From: RGIG6375 sp964472725
GTDB taxonomy: Bacteria > Bacillota > Clostridia > Oscillospirales > Oscillospiraceae
Assembly: GCA_964472725.1 (NCBI GenBank)
Contig: CAYYLZ010000002.1
Span: 1-64,000, forward strand
DNA: 64,000 nt
Direction: 5' to 3'
Below, piece after piece: positions 32,173 to 40,555 of the stretch (positions are counted from its first letter, which is position 1; every line of letters starts with the position of its first letter). The notes beneath the pieces were generated by a model that made no database searches, was not told where the DNA came from, and was given only the letters and a program-made list of their open reading frames with translations. The position numbers were made by a program, and so were the translations under genes.

Positions 32173-35052
32173 TTGAAGATAGATTTCAGCAACATAAAAC
32201 TCAACATCAACAGGAAACACGTATACAAAGGCGCCGAGCTTTCCGCCCGTGCGGCCGGCGGTATGATTCATCTTGTACTGAAAATACTCGCTACTATTCT
32301 CCTTATCGGCATTCTTACGGTGCTCTTTTTGGCGATAATTTTCGGCAGCTACGTTAAGAATTCTCTTAACGACGAACTTGGCGTTGACCTGTCTGACTTC
32401 GCTTTGGCTCAGACCACCGTTATTTATTACTGGGACGATATAAGCAACAGCTATCAGGTTCTTGAAACCCTTTCCGGACGCGAGAAGCGCACATGGATAA
32501 GCTATGAGGATATCCCGAAGTATATGGAGCACGCAGCCGTCGCCATCGAGGATAAGCGTTTCTATTCCCATCAAGGTGTTGACTGGTACAGAACCGCAGG
32601 CGCGTTTGGTTCGATGTTCCTGAGCATGTCTAATACCTTCGGTGGTTCAACCATTACTCAGCAGCTCATCAAAAACCTGACCGAATACGATGAAGTAACG
32701 GTAAAGCGAAAACTTTTGGAAATATTCCGAGCTCTTGACTTTGAGAAAACCTACTCAAAAGAAGAGATAATGGAATGGTACCTCAACAAGATCTATCTTG
32801 GCGAGGGCTGTTACGGTATTGCCGCCGCTGCAGACGAATATTTCGGCAAAACGGTGGATGAGCTGACCATTGCTGAATGCGCCTCTATTATAGGCATTAC
32901 AAACAACCCCTCTTTGTATGACCCTTACATCAATCCCGAGGGCAACAAGAATCGTCAGGAGATCATACTCTTCGAGATGTACGATCAGGAGTACATCACC
33001 GAAGCCGAGTATGAAGAAGCCATCGCTCAGGAGTTGGTGTTCCAGCGCGGCTCCGATATGGAAGATGATGACGCCGACTCCGGCGATTACACCTCCTGGT
33101 TTGTAGACGCACTGATCGTGGACGTTATCCACGACCTTATGGAACAGAAAAATGTCAATTATGATACCGCCGAGGATCTGCTCTACTCCGCCGGTTACAA
33201 GATTTATGCCACTATCGACAAGGACATCCAGGACTGCGTTGACGAGGTTTACTCCGACCGCGCAAATCTTCCCTCCGGTTATAAGAAGAGTACCTATCAG
33301 CAGCTTGAGTCCGCTATGGTCATTGTTGACCCCTACACCGGCAACATCGTCGCTCTTGCAGGCGGTATGGAAGAAAAGGACGGCAGCCGTCTTTTCAACT
33401 TCGCTACCGACATGCAGCGTTCCCCCGGTTCCACCATCAAGCCTCTTGCCAGCTATTCTCTCGCAATGGACCTCGGTATGATCACCCCCTATACTACCTT
33501 CTACGACAGTGCGGCAGGCAAGCTTGAAGGCACAGAGTGGTATCCCAGTAACGACAACGAGAAGAACGAGGGGCATATCACCATACGCTATGCGCTGCAG
33601 CGCTCTATCAACACCGTTGCGGCTCAGCTGGTAGATATGCTCTCCCCCAGAGCGTCCTATAACTTCCTCACCCAAAAGCTGGGCTTCACTTCCCTGGTAG
33701 AGGCCGGTGACGGCTACACCGATATCGACTACGCACCTATGGCTCTCGGTGAGCTTTCCGAGGGCGCTACCGTCCGCGAGATGGCATCTGCATATACCTG
33801 CTTTGCCAACAACGGCATCTGGACGGAAAGCCGCCTTTATACTCATATCACCGATGCCCAGGATAACCTGATATACGAAAACATACCCGACAGCAATATC
33901 GCTTTGAGCAGCACCACTGCCTACTACATGACCGACCTCATGCAGAACGTAGTCAACGCGGGCAGCGGTTTCTACGCCAAATTCGGTGATATGCCCGTTG
34001 CAGGTAAGACCGGCGGTTCCTCCGGTTGGCGCGACCGCTGGTTCGTAGGCTATACACCCTACTATATCGGCGCTGTATGGACCGGTTATGAAATCCCCGA
34101 AGGCATGGGCAGCAGCAACCCCTCCACCACAATGTGGAAACAGGTTATGGAAAAGGTTCACGCGGACCTTCCCACCAAGCAGTTCCCCATTCCCGAAGGT
34201 ATGCGTCAGGTCACCATCTGTATAGACAGCGGCATGCGCGCAACTGACGCCTGCACCAAGGAGGTTCGAGGCAACCGCACCATGACCCTCTACATGGAAA
34301 GCTCTCAGATTCCCGTAGAGCCCTGCAACTGCCACGTTATGGTAGAGCTTTGCTCCGAGACTATGGGCTTTAACTGCGGTAACTGCCCCATGGATAAAAT
34401 CAACACCTACGTGGTACTGGACGTTTCCAAGTGCCCCGTTCCTGTTAACGTATATCCCTACTACTCCAGTACGGATTGCTATGCCGAAGAGGATCCCACC
34501 CTGGTCGAGGATAAGCTTGTACCCTATACCCTTGAGGATCTTGATACCTGCCCCATGCATTATATCGATTCCTACACAGGTTGGTATAAAAATTCCGAAA
34601 CCGGCTTCCTTATAAATCCCGATACCGGACTCATCTACGATCCCTTTAACGACAAGATTTACGATAAGTACAGTGGCTGGGAGATCGACTGGAAAACCGG
34701 CGCTCTTATTGATCCCATCACCGGTGAGCTTATCGACCCCTGGACCGGCGACACCTATGTACCCGACGGTACCATCACTGCCGATTCGCCCGATAAATTC
34801 GAGCGTCCTCCCGGATATGGCCCCGGCGGCACCTTCACTCCCGAAGATGATCCGTGGTACGGCGGTGAAGATAACAACGGTGATAATAGCGACGATCCCG
34901 ATACAAGCACACCTACACCCACACCTACACCCACACCTACACCCACACCTACACCCACGCCTACCCCCGGCGGCAGTATAGGCATCGGTTCTCCCGGCGA
35001 TCTTATTGTCCCGCCCAATACCGGCGGCGGTCTTTTCTACGGTGGTTTCTAA
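32173..35052 (+). CDS. class A penicillin-binding protein (PBP1a type)
   Basis: A 959-residue bifunctional peptidoglycan synthase. One membrane anchor (about 37-60), then the GT51 glycosyltransferase (EDKRFYSHQGVD with Glu126, GGSTITQQLIKN, EWYLNKIYLGEGCYG). The transpeptidase has SPGSTIKP (nucleophile Ser420, Lys423) and the KTGG box near 612. The C-terminal extension is unusual: about ten cysteines between 680 and 800, then Asp/Gly-rich turns (GLIYDPF, GALIDPITGELIDPWTGD) and a PTPT tail ending in glycines. The start is TTG 32173 with AAGGAGGTG upstream. It is monocistronic with its own promoter. Confidence 0.95.
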   Translation: MKIDFSNIKLNINRKHVYKGAELSARAAGGMIHLVLKILATILLIGILTVLFLAIIFGSYVKNSLNDELGVDLSDFALAQTTVIYYWDDISNSYQVLETLSGREKRTWISYEDIPKYMEHAAVAIEDKRFYSHQGVDWYRTAGAFGSMFLSMSNTFGGSTITQQLIKNLTEYDEVTVKRKLLEIFRALDFEKTYSKEEIMEWYLNKIYLGEGCYGIAAAADEYFGKTVDELTIAECASIIGITNNPSLYDPYINPEGNKNRQEIILFEMYDQEYITEAEYEEAIAQELVFQRGSDMEDDDADSGDYTSWFVDALIVDVIHDLMEQKNVNYDTAEDLLYSAGYKIYATIDKDIQDCVDEVYSDRANLPSGYKKSTYQQLESAMVIVDPYTGNIVALAGGMEEKDGSRLFNFATDMQRSPGSTIKPLASYSLAMDLGMITPYTTFYDSAAGKLEGTEWYPSNDNEKNEGHITIRYALQRSINTVAAQLVDMLSPRASYNFLTQKLGFTSLVEAGDGYTDIDYAPMALGELSEGATVREMASAYTCFANNGIWTESRLYTHITDAQDNLIYENIPDSNIALSSTTAYYMTDLMQNVVNAGSGFYAKFGDMPVAGKTGGSSGWRDRWFVGYTPYYIGAVWTGYEIPEGMGSSNPSTTMWKQVMEKVHADLPTKQFPIPEGMRQVTICIDSGMRATDACTKEVRGNRTMTLYMESSQIPVEPCNCHVMVELCSETMGFNCGNCPMDKINTYVVLDVSKCPVPVNVYPYYSSTDCYAEEDPTLVEDKLVPYTLEDLDTCPMHYIDSYTGWYKNSETGFLINPDTGLIYDPFNDKIYDKYSGWEIDWKTGALIDPITGELIDPWTGDTYVPDGTITADSPDKFERPPGYGPGGTFTPEDDPWYGGEDNNGDNSDDPDTSTPTPTPTPTPTPTPTPTPTPGGSIGIGSPGDLIVPPNTGGGLFYGGF
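34905..34970 (+). repeat. CCYACACCYACAC-type tandem repeat in the PBP tail
   Basis: About ten 6-bp units encoding Thr-Pro, with a third-position C/G/A variation, make a low-complexity tract. Such tracts expand and contract by replication slippage, so tail length may differ between strains. Confidence 0.8.
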
Positions 35053-35060
35053 AACAGACG

Positions 35061-35094
35061 CACCCCGAAGCATTAACTGCTTCGGGGTGTTTTT
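35061..35094 (+). terminator. terminator of the penicillin-binding protein gene
   Basis: A 12-bp stem (35061-35072 with 35078-35089), 5-nt loop and TTTTT (35090-35094). Confidence 0.88.
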
Positions 35095-35100
35095 CACGAA

Positions 35101-35133
35101 AAACCCGCATCGGCACAAAACCGATGCGGGTTT
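35101..35133 (-). terminator. terminator of hom
   Basis: A perfect 13-bp stem (AAACCCGCATCGG 35101-35113 with 35121-35133), 7-nt loop, with a T run on the minus-strand side. It lies just after the hom stop. Confidence 0.8.
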
Positions 35134-35141
35134 ACAACATT

Positions 35142-36344
35142 TTATTCGAGTACGCGATATACGGTCACCGCGTCTACGCTTTCAAGAAGCTCGGCGCAGC
35201 GGACTCCGCTCATACTGCCGGTAATAAAGGCAGCGCCGTTTTCATCGCAGCCGAGCATGGTGACCTGACCGAACAGAACCGCAGCTTCGTCAAAGTCAAT
35301 GTTCGCTCTGATGTACCAACGGTTTTCAAGCTGGTCGGGGTCTCCGATAATTTTCTCGCCGGCTTCACTCCAGCCAAGGAAAGCGCCGGTGCTGATGGTC
35401 TTGCCGGTCTCGATGATATCCGCAATAACCGCAGTAGCGGTGGGCAGCTTACCTGCGCCTTTACCGTAGAACATGGTCTCGCCGGTAGCGTTGCCGCGAA
35501 CTACAATGCCGTTGAAAACGCCCTCAACATTTACAAGCAGATTATCGCTCATAAGGACATGAGGCGCGGTATAGGCGGCAACGGTACCGTCAGGCAGGCG
35601 CACGGTACGACCTATAAGCTTAATTGCGGCACCCGCCTTACTTACGTGCTCAACATCTATCGCGCTCACGTTGGCAATTCCTTCGGTGCGCACACAAGCA
35701 GGAGCGATGTTCTTACCAAAGGCAAGGTCTGCCAATATGCAGGTCTTGCGGCAGGTGTCGATACCGTTTATATCTGCAGAAGGGTCACGCTCAGCATAAC
35801 CCAGTTCCTGAGCCTCGCGGAGAGCAGCATCAAAGGTAGCGCCGTTCTTAAACATATTTGTGAGAATATAATTAGTAGTACCATTGAGAATACCGTATAT
35901 CTCCTCTATCTCGTCACCGGCAAGACAGGCACTGATGGGGTGCAGAATAGGCACGCCGCCGCCAACGCTTGCTTCAAAGAGGTAGCATACATTCTTCTCC
36001 TTTGCTATCTTCAGCAGCTCGCAGCCATGCTCGGAAACCAGCTCCTTATTGGAGGTAACAACGCTCTTCCCTGCTGCCAGAGCTCGGCGAGTGAACTCCT
36101 GCGCAACACCGACACCGCCGATGGTTTCAACTACGATGCTGACCTCGGGGTCATTCTCAATAACCGCAAAGTCCTTTATAAAACGATCTGCATAAGGGCT
36201 GTTATCGAAATCGCGCACATCAAGAATATACTTGACGCGCACGCTGTCGCCGGCGCTTCTTGCAATACGCTCGCTGTTAGCGTGGATAAGTTCCACAACA
36301 CCGGAGCCAACGGTACCGAAGCCCATTACTGCTACATTGATCAT
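35142..36344 (-). CDS. hom: homoserine dehydrogenase
   Basis: A 400-residue NAD(P)-dependent enzyme that reduces aspartate semialdehyde to homoserine, for threonine and methionine. It has the Rossmann GFGTVGSGVV, VVTSNKELVSEHG, GGVPIL and the catalytic NGTTNYI plus LREAQELGYAERDPSADINGIDT segment. The C-terminal half has no clear ACT domain; length is short (about 400 rather than 430). ATG 36344 follows AAAGGA by 9 nt. It is monocistronic, ends at a strong terminator, and diverges from ytvI. No T-box was seen in the leader. Confidence 0.94.
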   Translation of the reverse strand: MINVAVMGFGTVGSGVVELIHANSERIARSAGDSVRVKYILDVRDFDNSPYADRFIKDFAVIENDPEVSIVVETIGGVGVAQEFTRRALAAGKSVVTSNKELVSEHGCELLKIAKEKNVCYLFEASVGGGVPILHPISACLAGDEIEEIYGILNGTTNYILTNMFKNGATFDAALREAQELGYAERDPSADINGIDTCRKTCILADLAFGKNIAPACVRTEGIANVSAIDVEHVSKAGAAIKLIGRTVRLPDGTVAAYTAPHVLMSDNLLVNVEGVFNGIVVRGNATGETMFYGKGAGKLPTATAVIADIIETGKTISTGAFLGWSEAGEKIIGDPDQLENRWYIRANIDFDEAAVLFGQVTMLGCDENGAAFITGSMSGVRCAELLESVDAVTVYRVLE

Positions 36345-36512
36345 CTGTATCATTCCTTTTCAGCCCGCCCGGCGTATATCGCTGCTTTGACGGGTCAAAA
36401 TATCTCTGTCATGCCGCGTTCATTTTTGAACGTGCTCACTTTTGCCATTTGTTGTTTTATATCTTAGCACAATCTTTTCCAATTATCAATAATTTTATTG
36501 TATGGTGACACT

Positions 36513-37580
36513 ATGACCGAGAAAACTCATTCAATATTCAAAAAAGCCGCTGTGTGGTTGCTGTCTGCATTAGTAATATTGCTGACTATCAAGCTTATAA
36601 TACCAACGTTTTGGCCGTTTATTCTCGCATTCTTCCTCGCTATGCTTCTTGACCCGCTTATAAATCGTCTGCGTGAAAGGTTCCGTATGAAACGAGGTTT
36701 TGCCTCAGCTTTCATCGTTACGCTTTTTCTTGCCCTCTTCCTGGGCGGAGCAGCGTTTATTATTATCCGGCTTTTTTCAGTCGTCGGCAATCACCTAAAA
36801 AACATGCCGGCCACACTAAGCAGAATAGCTATTCCGTCCACCGATTTACCGCAGCGTCTGGAGCGCATTGCCGAGGCACTGCCGGAAGAACTGACCGGTA
36901 TCTTCCGCAACATTCTCGAAAGTCTGCGCACTCAAGCCGCCGCACTCCCCTCACGGTTATATACCCGCTTCTTCGATTTTATTTCCAATGTCGCCTCGAA
37001 AGCGCCCGACATCTTATTCTCCGTGCTGATGCTGGCACTGGGTCTGTATTTTATCAGCGCAGGCCTGCCCGCCGTGCGAAGCTTCATTATGCGGCAGCTG
37101 CCGGCAAAGCTTCGTACAAAAGTCGGAACAATAAAGGGCGACATACTTTCCACTATAAAGGGTTGGGGCACGGCACAGCTTAAGCTCATGCTGCTGTGTT
37201 TCTTCGAGCTATCTTCCGCGTTCCTGTTGATGCGTCTGGAAAACGCGATTCTATTTGCCGCCGGAATAGCCCTTATTGACGCGCTACCTGTTTTTGGCAT
37301 AGGACTTGCGCTCTTACCCTGGGCAATATTCTCACTGCTTACCGGGAATTATCATCGCGCTGCACTTATAGCGCTGACTTACGCCTTGATAAATCTTGTG
37401 AGAAGCTGTCTCGAGCCCCGCCTGCTTGGTGAGCAGACCGGACTTCACCCTGCGGCAACTCTCATTACAGTATATGCCGGTTACCGAGTATCTGGCGTAT
37501 CGGGTATGATACTTTTCCCAATATTTCTTATGCTCCTGAAGCAATTCAATGACCGTGGTTGGGTAAAGCTGTGGCGATAA
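36513..37580 (+). CDS. ytvI: AI-2E/YtvI-type integral membrane protein
   Basis: A 355-residue polytopic protein like the sporulation protein YtvI, in the AI-2E transporter superfamily. Hydrophobic segments occur at about 12-30, 32-50, 60-85, 150-170, 210-235, 240-265, 270-300 and 315-345. Typical features are the FWPFILAFFLAMLLDPLINRLR start, GKxxGxxPA replaced by LLGEQTGLHPAATLI and GMILFPIF near the end. It is thought to act in the spore membrane; the transport role is unproven. The ATG 36513 has GGTGA ahead; a TTG at 36498 is a less likely start. Confidence 0.85.
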   Translation: MTEKTHSIFKKAAVWLLSALVILLTIKLIIPTFWPFILAFFLAMLLDPLINRLRERFRMKRGFASAFIVTLFLALFLGGAAFIIIRLFSVVGNHLKNMPATLSRIAIPSTDLPQRLERIAEALPEELTGIFRNILESLRTQAAALPSRLYTRFFDFISNVASKAPDILFSVLMLALGLYFISAGLPAVRSFIMRQLPAKLRTKVGTIKGDILSTIKGWGTAQLKLMLLCFFELSSAFLLMRLENAILFAAGIALIDALPVFGIGLALLPWAIFSLLTGNYHRAALIALTYALINLVRSCLEPRLLGEQTGLHPAATLITVYAGYRVSGVSGMILFPIFLMLLKQFNDRGWVKLWR

Positions 37581-37581
37581 A

Positions 37582-37609
37582 AAATCCCATGTCAGGCGAC
37601 ATGGGATTT
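37582..37609. terminator. bidirectional terminator between ytvI and the desulfurase
   Basis: A perfect 12-bp stem (37582-37593 with 37598-37609), tetraloop AGGC, with A and T tracts on either side. Confidence 0.85.
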
Positions 37610-37614
37610 CATTG

Positions 37615-38751
37615 TTACTTAAGTACCGTATAGAGTACGGCGCGGGCATCTGCCAATGCTGCCACAAATGTATTCATTTCCTCCGCAGTATTCTCATGGG
37701 AAAGACTTACTCGCAGACTTCCGTCCATTACATCATTAGCAAGCCCCATTGCTTCAAGAACGTGGCTGCGCTTACCACGCTTGCATGCGCTTCCCTTTGA
37801 TACACATATTCCCTGCGCATCAAGAAAGTTCATCATTACCTCGCTCTTGTATCCGGGCATTGAAATACTAAGGATATGTGGTGCTGTTCCCGCTCCGGTG
37901 ATTACGCACTCCGGCAAATTATCAGTCAGCAGCTGACGCAATTGCTCCTTCAGAGCGTTCATGTGCGCGCTGTTTTCACCAAGCTTTTTGAAGCCTGTTT
38001 CCACAGCTGCTGCAAAGCCGGCAATGGCAGGCAAGCCCTCCGTACCGGAACGGTAACCGTTCTCCTGTCCACCGCCGAAAATGAGCGGAGGCAGGTGCAG
38101 GCCTTTCTTGATATACAGTGCACCTACGCCCTTGGGGCCATGGATTTTATGGGAGCTTACTGAAATCATATCTGCGCCGAGGGTCTTTGCCTTGAAGGGT
38201 AATTTAAGGAAGCCCTGAACCGCGTCCACATGAAGCAGCGCTCGGCTTTTTTTAAGTTTTATTGCTCTTGCGATATCCGTTATCGGGAATACGCAGCCGG
38301 TTTCGTTGTTGACCATCATAACGGATATAAGCGCCGTATCCGGGCGAATTGCGTCCGCAAAGCGCTGAGCGGGAATATTTCCGTCTGCATCAGGTTTTAT
38401 ATACTCAACCTCGAAGCCGAGGCGTTCAAGCTCCTTCATTGACTTGAGCACTGCGTCGTGCTCGACAGCTGTGGTGATAATGTGCTTACCAACTCTCGAG
38501 TTATGCTTCGCGCCGTTGATGATAGCCCAATTGTCCGCTTCAGTGCCGCCCGAAGTGAAGAATATCTCTTCACGCAGCGCGCCAAGCGCTTTAGCTACTT
38601 TATCACGGCTGGATACCAGCAGCTCGCCCGCCGCTCTTCCCAGGGCATGTCCCGAAGATGGGTTGCCGTAATTCTCTGTCATAGCCTCCAGTACTGCCCT
38701 TGCGGCTTCCGGGCATACCTTTGTAGTGGCTGAATTATCGAGATAGATCAT
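37615..38751 (-). CDS. cysteine desulfurase (NifS/IscS family)
   Basis: A 378-residue PLP enzyme that takes sulfur from cysteine. MIYLDNSATTKVCPE opens it; SGGTEADNWAI, HVDAVQGFLK, the PLP lysine in SVSSHKIHGPKG, and the mobile Cys loop SKGSACKRGKRSHVLEAM follow. Its length is typical of the IscS/NifS group. Which pathway it serves (tRNA thiolation or Fe-S clusters) is not given by neighbours: no iscU, mnmA or thiI is present. The ATG overlaps the stop of the upstream HPr-like gene (ATGA), so the two are translationally coupled. Confidence 0.92.
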   Translation of the reverse strand: MIYLDNSATTKVCPEAARAVLEAMTENYGNPSSGHALGRAAGELLVSSRDKVAKALGALREEIFFTSGGTEADNWAIINGAKHNSRVGKHIITTAVEHDAVLKSMKELERLGFEVEYIKPDADGNIPAQRFADAIRPDTALISVMMVNNETGCVFPITDIARAIKLKKSRALLHVDAVQGFLKLPFKAKTLGADMISVSSHKIHGPKGVGALYIKKGLHLPPLIFGGGQENGYRSGTEGLPAIAGFAAAVETGFKKLGENSAHMNALKEQLRQLLTDNLPECVITGAGTAPHILSISMPGYKSEVMMNFLDAQGICVSKGSACKRGKRSHVLEAMGLANDVMDGSLRVSLSHENTAEEMNTFVAALADARAVLYTVLK

Positions 38752-38987
38752 TCTTCAACTACCAGATGCTTTATGGGTTCTCTAAAGCGCTCAGCGTCGT
38801 GGTTGGTACCGTGGACATGAACCTCAACAGGCTTGGAAAGGTCGAGGCTGAATATTCCGAGAAGGGATTTGGCATCTATGGTATAGCGTCCGGACACTAC
38901 ATCAGCATCACACATTTGCATATTGGCATTGGTTACGAAGTTGCGTACGTCTTCGATGGTAACGAGCTGAATTTTAAAAACAGTCAC
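38748..38987 (-). CDS. HPr-like protein lacking the active-site histidine
   Basis: A 79-residue protein with the HPr fold. The regulatory-serine region is intact (IDAKSLLGIFSLDLSKPVEV, equivalent to HPr Ser46). The N-terminal loop that carries His15 in HPr reads TIEDVRNFVTNANMQ, with no histidine, so it cannot pass phosphate from enzyme I. Crh of Bacillus is the known case of such a protein. The start is GTG with AGGAGG 7 nt upstream. It overlaps the desulfurase gene, a pairing that suggests control of cysteine or sulfur flow, which is inference. Confidence 0.8.
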   Translation of the reverse strand: MTVFKIQLVTIEDVRNFVTNANMQMCDADVVSGRYTIDAKSLLGIFSLDLSKPVEVHVHGTNHDAERFREPIKHLVVEE

Positions 38988-39098
38988 AATATATCCTCCT
39001 TAGCAAGCAAGACTTATGCTTGAATATTATCTCTAATTAATATATTATAAAATCACGACAATCACTTGTCAAATACTTTAGCGGCAGGAGCAGCAGAT

Positions 39099-40385
39099 AT
39101 GAAGATATCCATCACCACCTTGGGCTGCAAGGTCAACCAATTTGAAAGTCAAGCGCTGGAAACGCTCTTTTCCCAGCGCGGACATGAGATAGTTTCCCCG
39201 GACGAGAGCGCAGATGTATGTATCATAAACAGCTGCGCGGTTACTGCCGAAAGCGGACGCAAATCCCGCCAGGCCGCCCGTCAGGCAATGGGGCGCAATC
39301 CCGCTGCGCTTATCGCCGTATGCGGCTGCTGGTCGCAGGTAAGCCCCGAAGAGGCAAAAGAACTGGGTGCGCATATCGTTTCCGGCAGCGGCGACCGCCG
39401 CGGCTTCGCCGATGAGATTGAAAAAGCATATGAGGAACGCCGCCGCGCCGTTCTTACCGATGACGCAATGAAGCGCCGCGTATTTGAGCCGCTGCCCGCC
39501 GGTCGTCTCCACGGACGCACCCGTGCAATGCTCAAGGTTCAGGACGGCTGCGTAAATTTCTGCTCCTATTGCATTATTCCCTACGCCCGAGGTCCTATTC
39601 GCAGCCTGCCTATAAACGACGCCGTTGCTGAAGCCCGCCGCGTTGCTGAAGCCGGTATCAAAGAAATAGTTATAACGGGCATCGAGATTGCTTCCTACGG
39701 ACGCGATCTGAAAGACGGCAGCGACCTGCCCGCACTGGTTGCCGCCATAGCCGAGGCCGTACCCAACACTCGCCTGCGCCTCGGTTCCCTGGAGCCGCGC
39801 GTGATAACCCGTGAATTCTGCCAGCTGCTGGCCGGGATCCCCATGCTCTGCAATCACTTCCACCTATCCCTGCAAAGCGGCTGCGACGCAACCCTCAAGC
39901 GCATGAACCGCAAATACGATACCGCCCGTTTCTACGAATCCGTACAGCTTCTCCGTGAATTTTTCCCCGGCTGCGGCCTCACCGCCGACCTCATTACAGG
40001 CTTCCCCGGCGAGGACGAAGATGAATTTGCTCAGACTATGGCATTCATCGAGAAATGCGCCTTCTCCTCGATGCACATTTTCCCCTACTCAATTCGTCCG
40101 GGTACGGTTGCCGCAACTATGCCCTTGCAGAATAACAAGAGCCTTAAAAAGGAGCGTGCCAATCGTGCAATTGCTCTTGCCAAGCGTATGAGCGAGGAGT
40201 ACCTCGAAAGCTGCGTAGGCACGACCTGTTCCGTGCTATTTGAGTCCAAAGCCGAAACAGGCTCTCTCGGTCACGCGGAAAACTACTGCGAAGTGCAGGT
40301 AGACACACCAGATTTGAGCGGAGAGATTCGCAATGTCGGGATCACAGGACACCGAAACGGGATTCTTATAGGCCAAATTTGCTAA
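39099..40385 (+). CDS. mtaB: tRNA t6A37 methylthiotransferase
   Basis: A 428-residue radical SAM methylthiotransferase that makes ms2t6A at position 37 of tRNA. The UPF0004 domain has Cys10, Cys46 and Cys75 for one [4Fe-4S]. The radical SAM cluster is Cys151-x3-Cys155-x2-Cys158 (GCVNFCSYCIIPYARG). A TRAM-like region ends it. The pattern fits MtaB (YqeV) rather than MiaB. ATG 39099, with GGAG 8 nt upstream, is preferred over an upstream start at 39066. It is alone on its strand. Its partner for the cyclic form, tcdA, lies at 28.4 kb. Confidence 0.92.
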   Translation: MKISITTLGCKVNQFESQALETLFSQRGHEIVSPDESADVCIINSCAVTAESGRKSRQAARQAMGRNPAALIAVCGCWSQVSPEEAKELGAHIVSGSGDRRGFADEIEKAYEERRRAVLTDDAMKRRVFEPLPAGRLHGRTRAMLKVQDGCVNFCSYCIIPYARGPIRSLPINDAVAEARRVAEAGIKEIVITGIEIASYGRDLKDGSDLPALVAAIAEAVPNTRLRLGSLEPRVITREFCQLLAGIPMLCNHFHLSLQSGCDATLKRMNRKYDTARFYESVQLLREFFPGCGLTADLITGFPGEDEDEFAQTMAFIEKCAFSSMHIFPYSIRPGTVAATMPLQNNKSLKKERANRAIALAKRMSEEYLESCVGTTCSVLFESKAETGSLGHAENYCEVQVDTPDLSGEIRNVGITGHRNGILIGQIC

Positions 40386-40452
40386 AATATACAATTTGTT
40401 CAGGCAAAGTTTTTATACTTTAGCGAATTACCGAAAGAGAACGTGTTCGCCT

Positions 40453-40481
40453 TTGACATGTAAATTTCGTTGTAGTATAAT
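40453..40481 (+). promoter_or_regulatory. consensus promoter of serC-serA
   Basis: TTGACA (40453-40458), 17-bp spacer and TATAAT (40476-40481), a perfect vegetative promoter. Transcription should start near 40488. Confidence 0.88.
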
Positions 40482-40491
40482 TTTAAATTAT

Positions 40492-40525
40492 AAACACGGA
40501 CACGTAGCCGCGTGGCCGTGTTTGT
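40492..40525 (+). promoter_or_regulatory. 5' leader hairpin of serC-serA
   Basis: AAACACGGACACG pairs with CGTGGCCGTGTTT (one mismatch) immediately after the predicted transcription start, then comes a U-rich stretch (GTTTAAATATTTTT) before the ribosome site. It may be an attenuator-like terminator or a 5'-stabilising stem. No T-box elements were seen. Confidence 0.5.
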
Positions 40526-40555
40526 TTAAATATTTTTCATTAGGAGGTAAAACCT

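Noticed and set aside
34905..34970. Possible short CRISPR-like or satellite array
   Set aside because: The units are 6 bp, in frame, and encode Thr-Pro. There are no spacers.
32755..35118. Minus-strand open frame of 787 codons opposite the PBP gene
   Set aside because: It is a shadow of the strongly biased plus-strand codons. The plus-strand frame has clear GT51 and transpeptidase motifs.
40386..40555. T-box riboswitch before serC
   Set aside because: The leader from the predicted start is only about 65 nt, with no stem I or T-box sequence.
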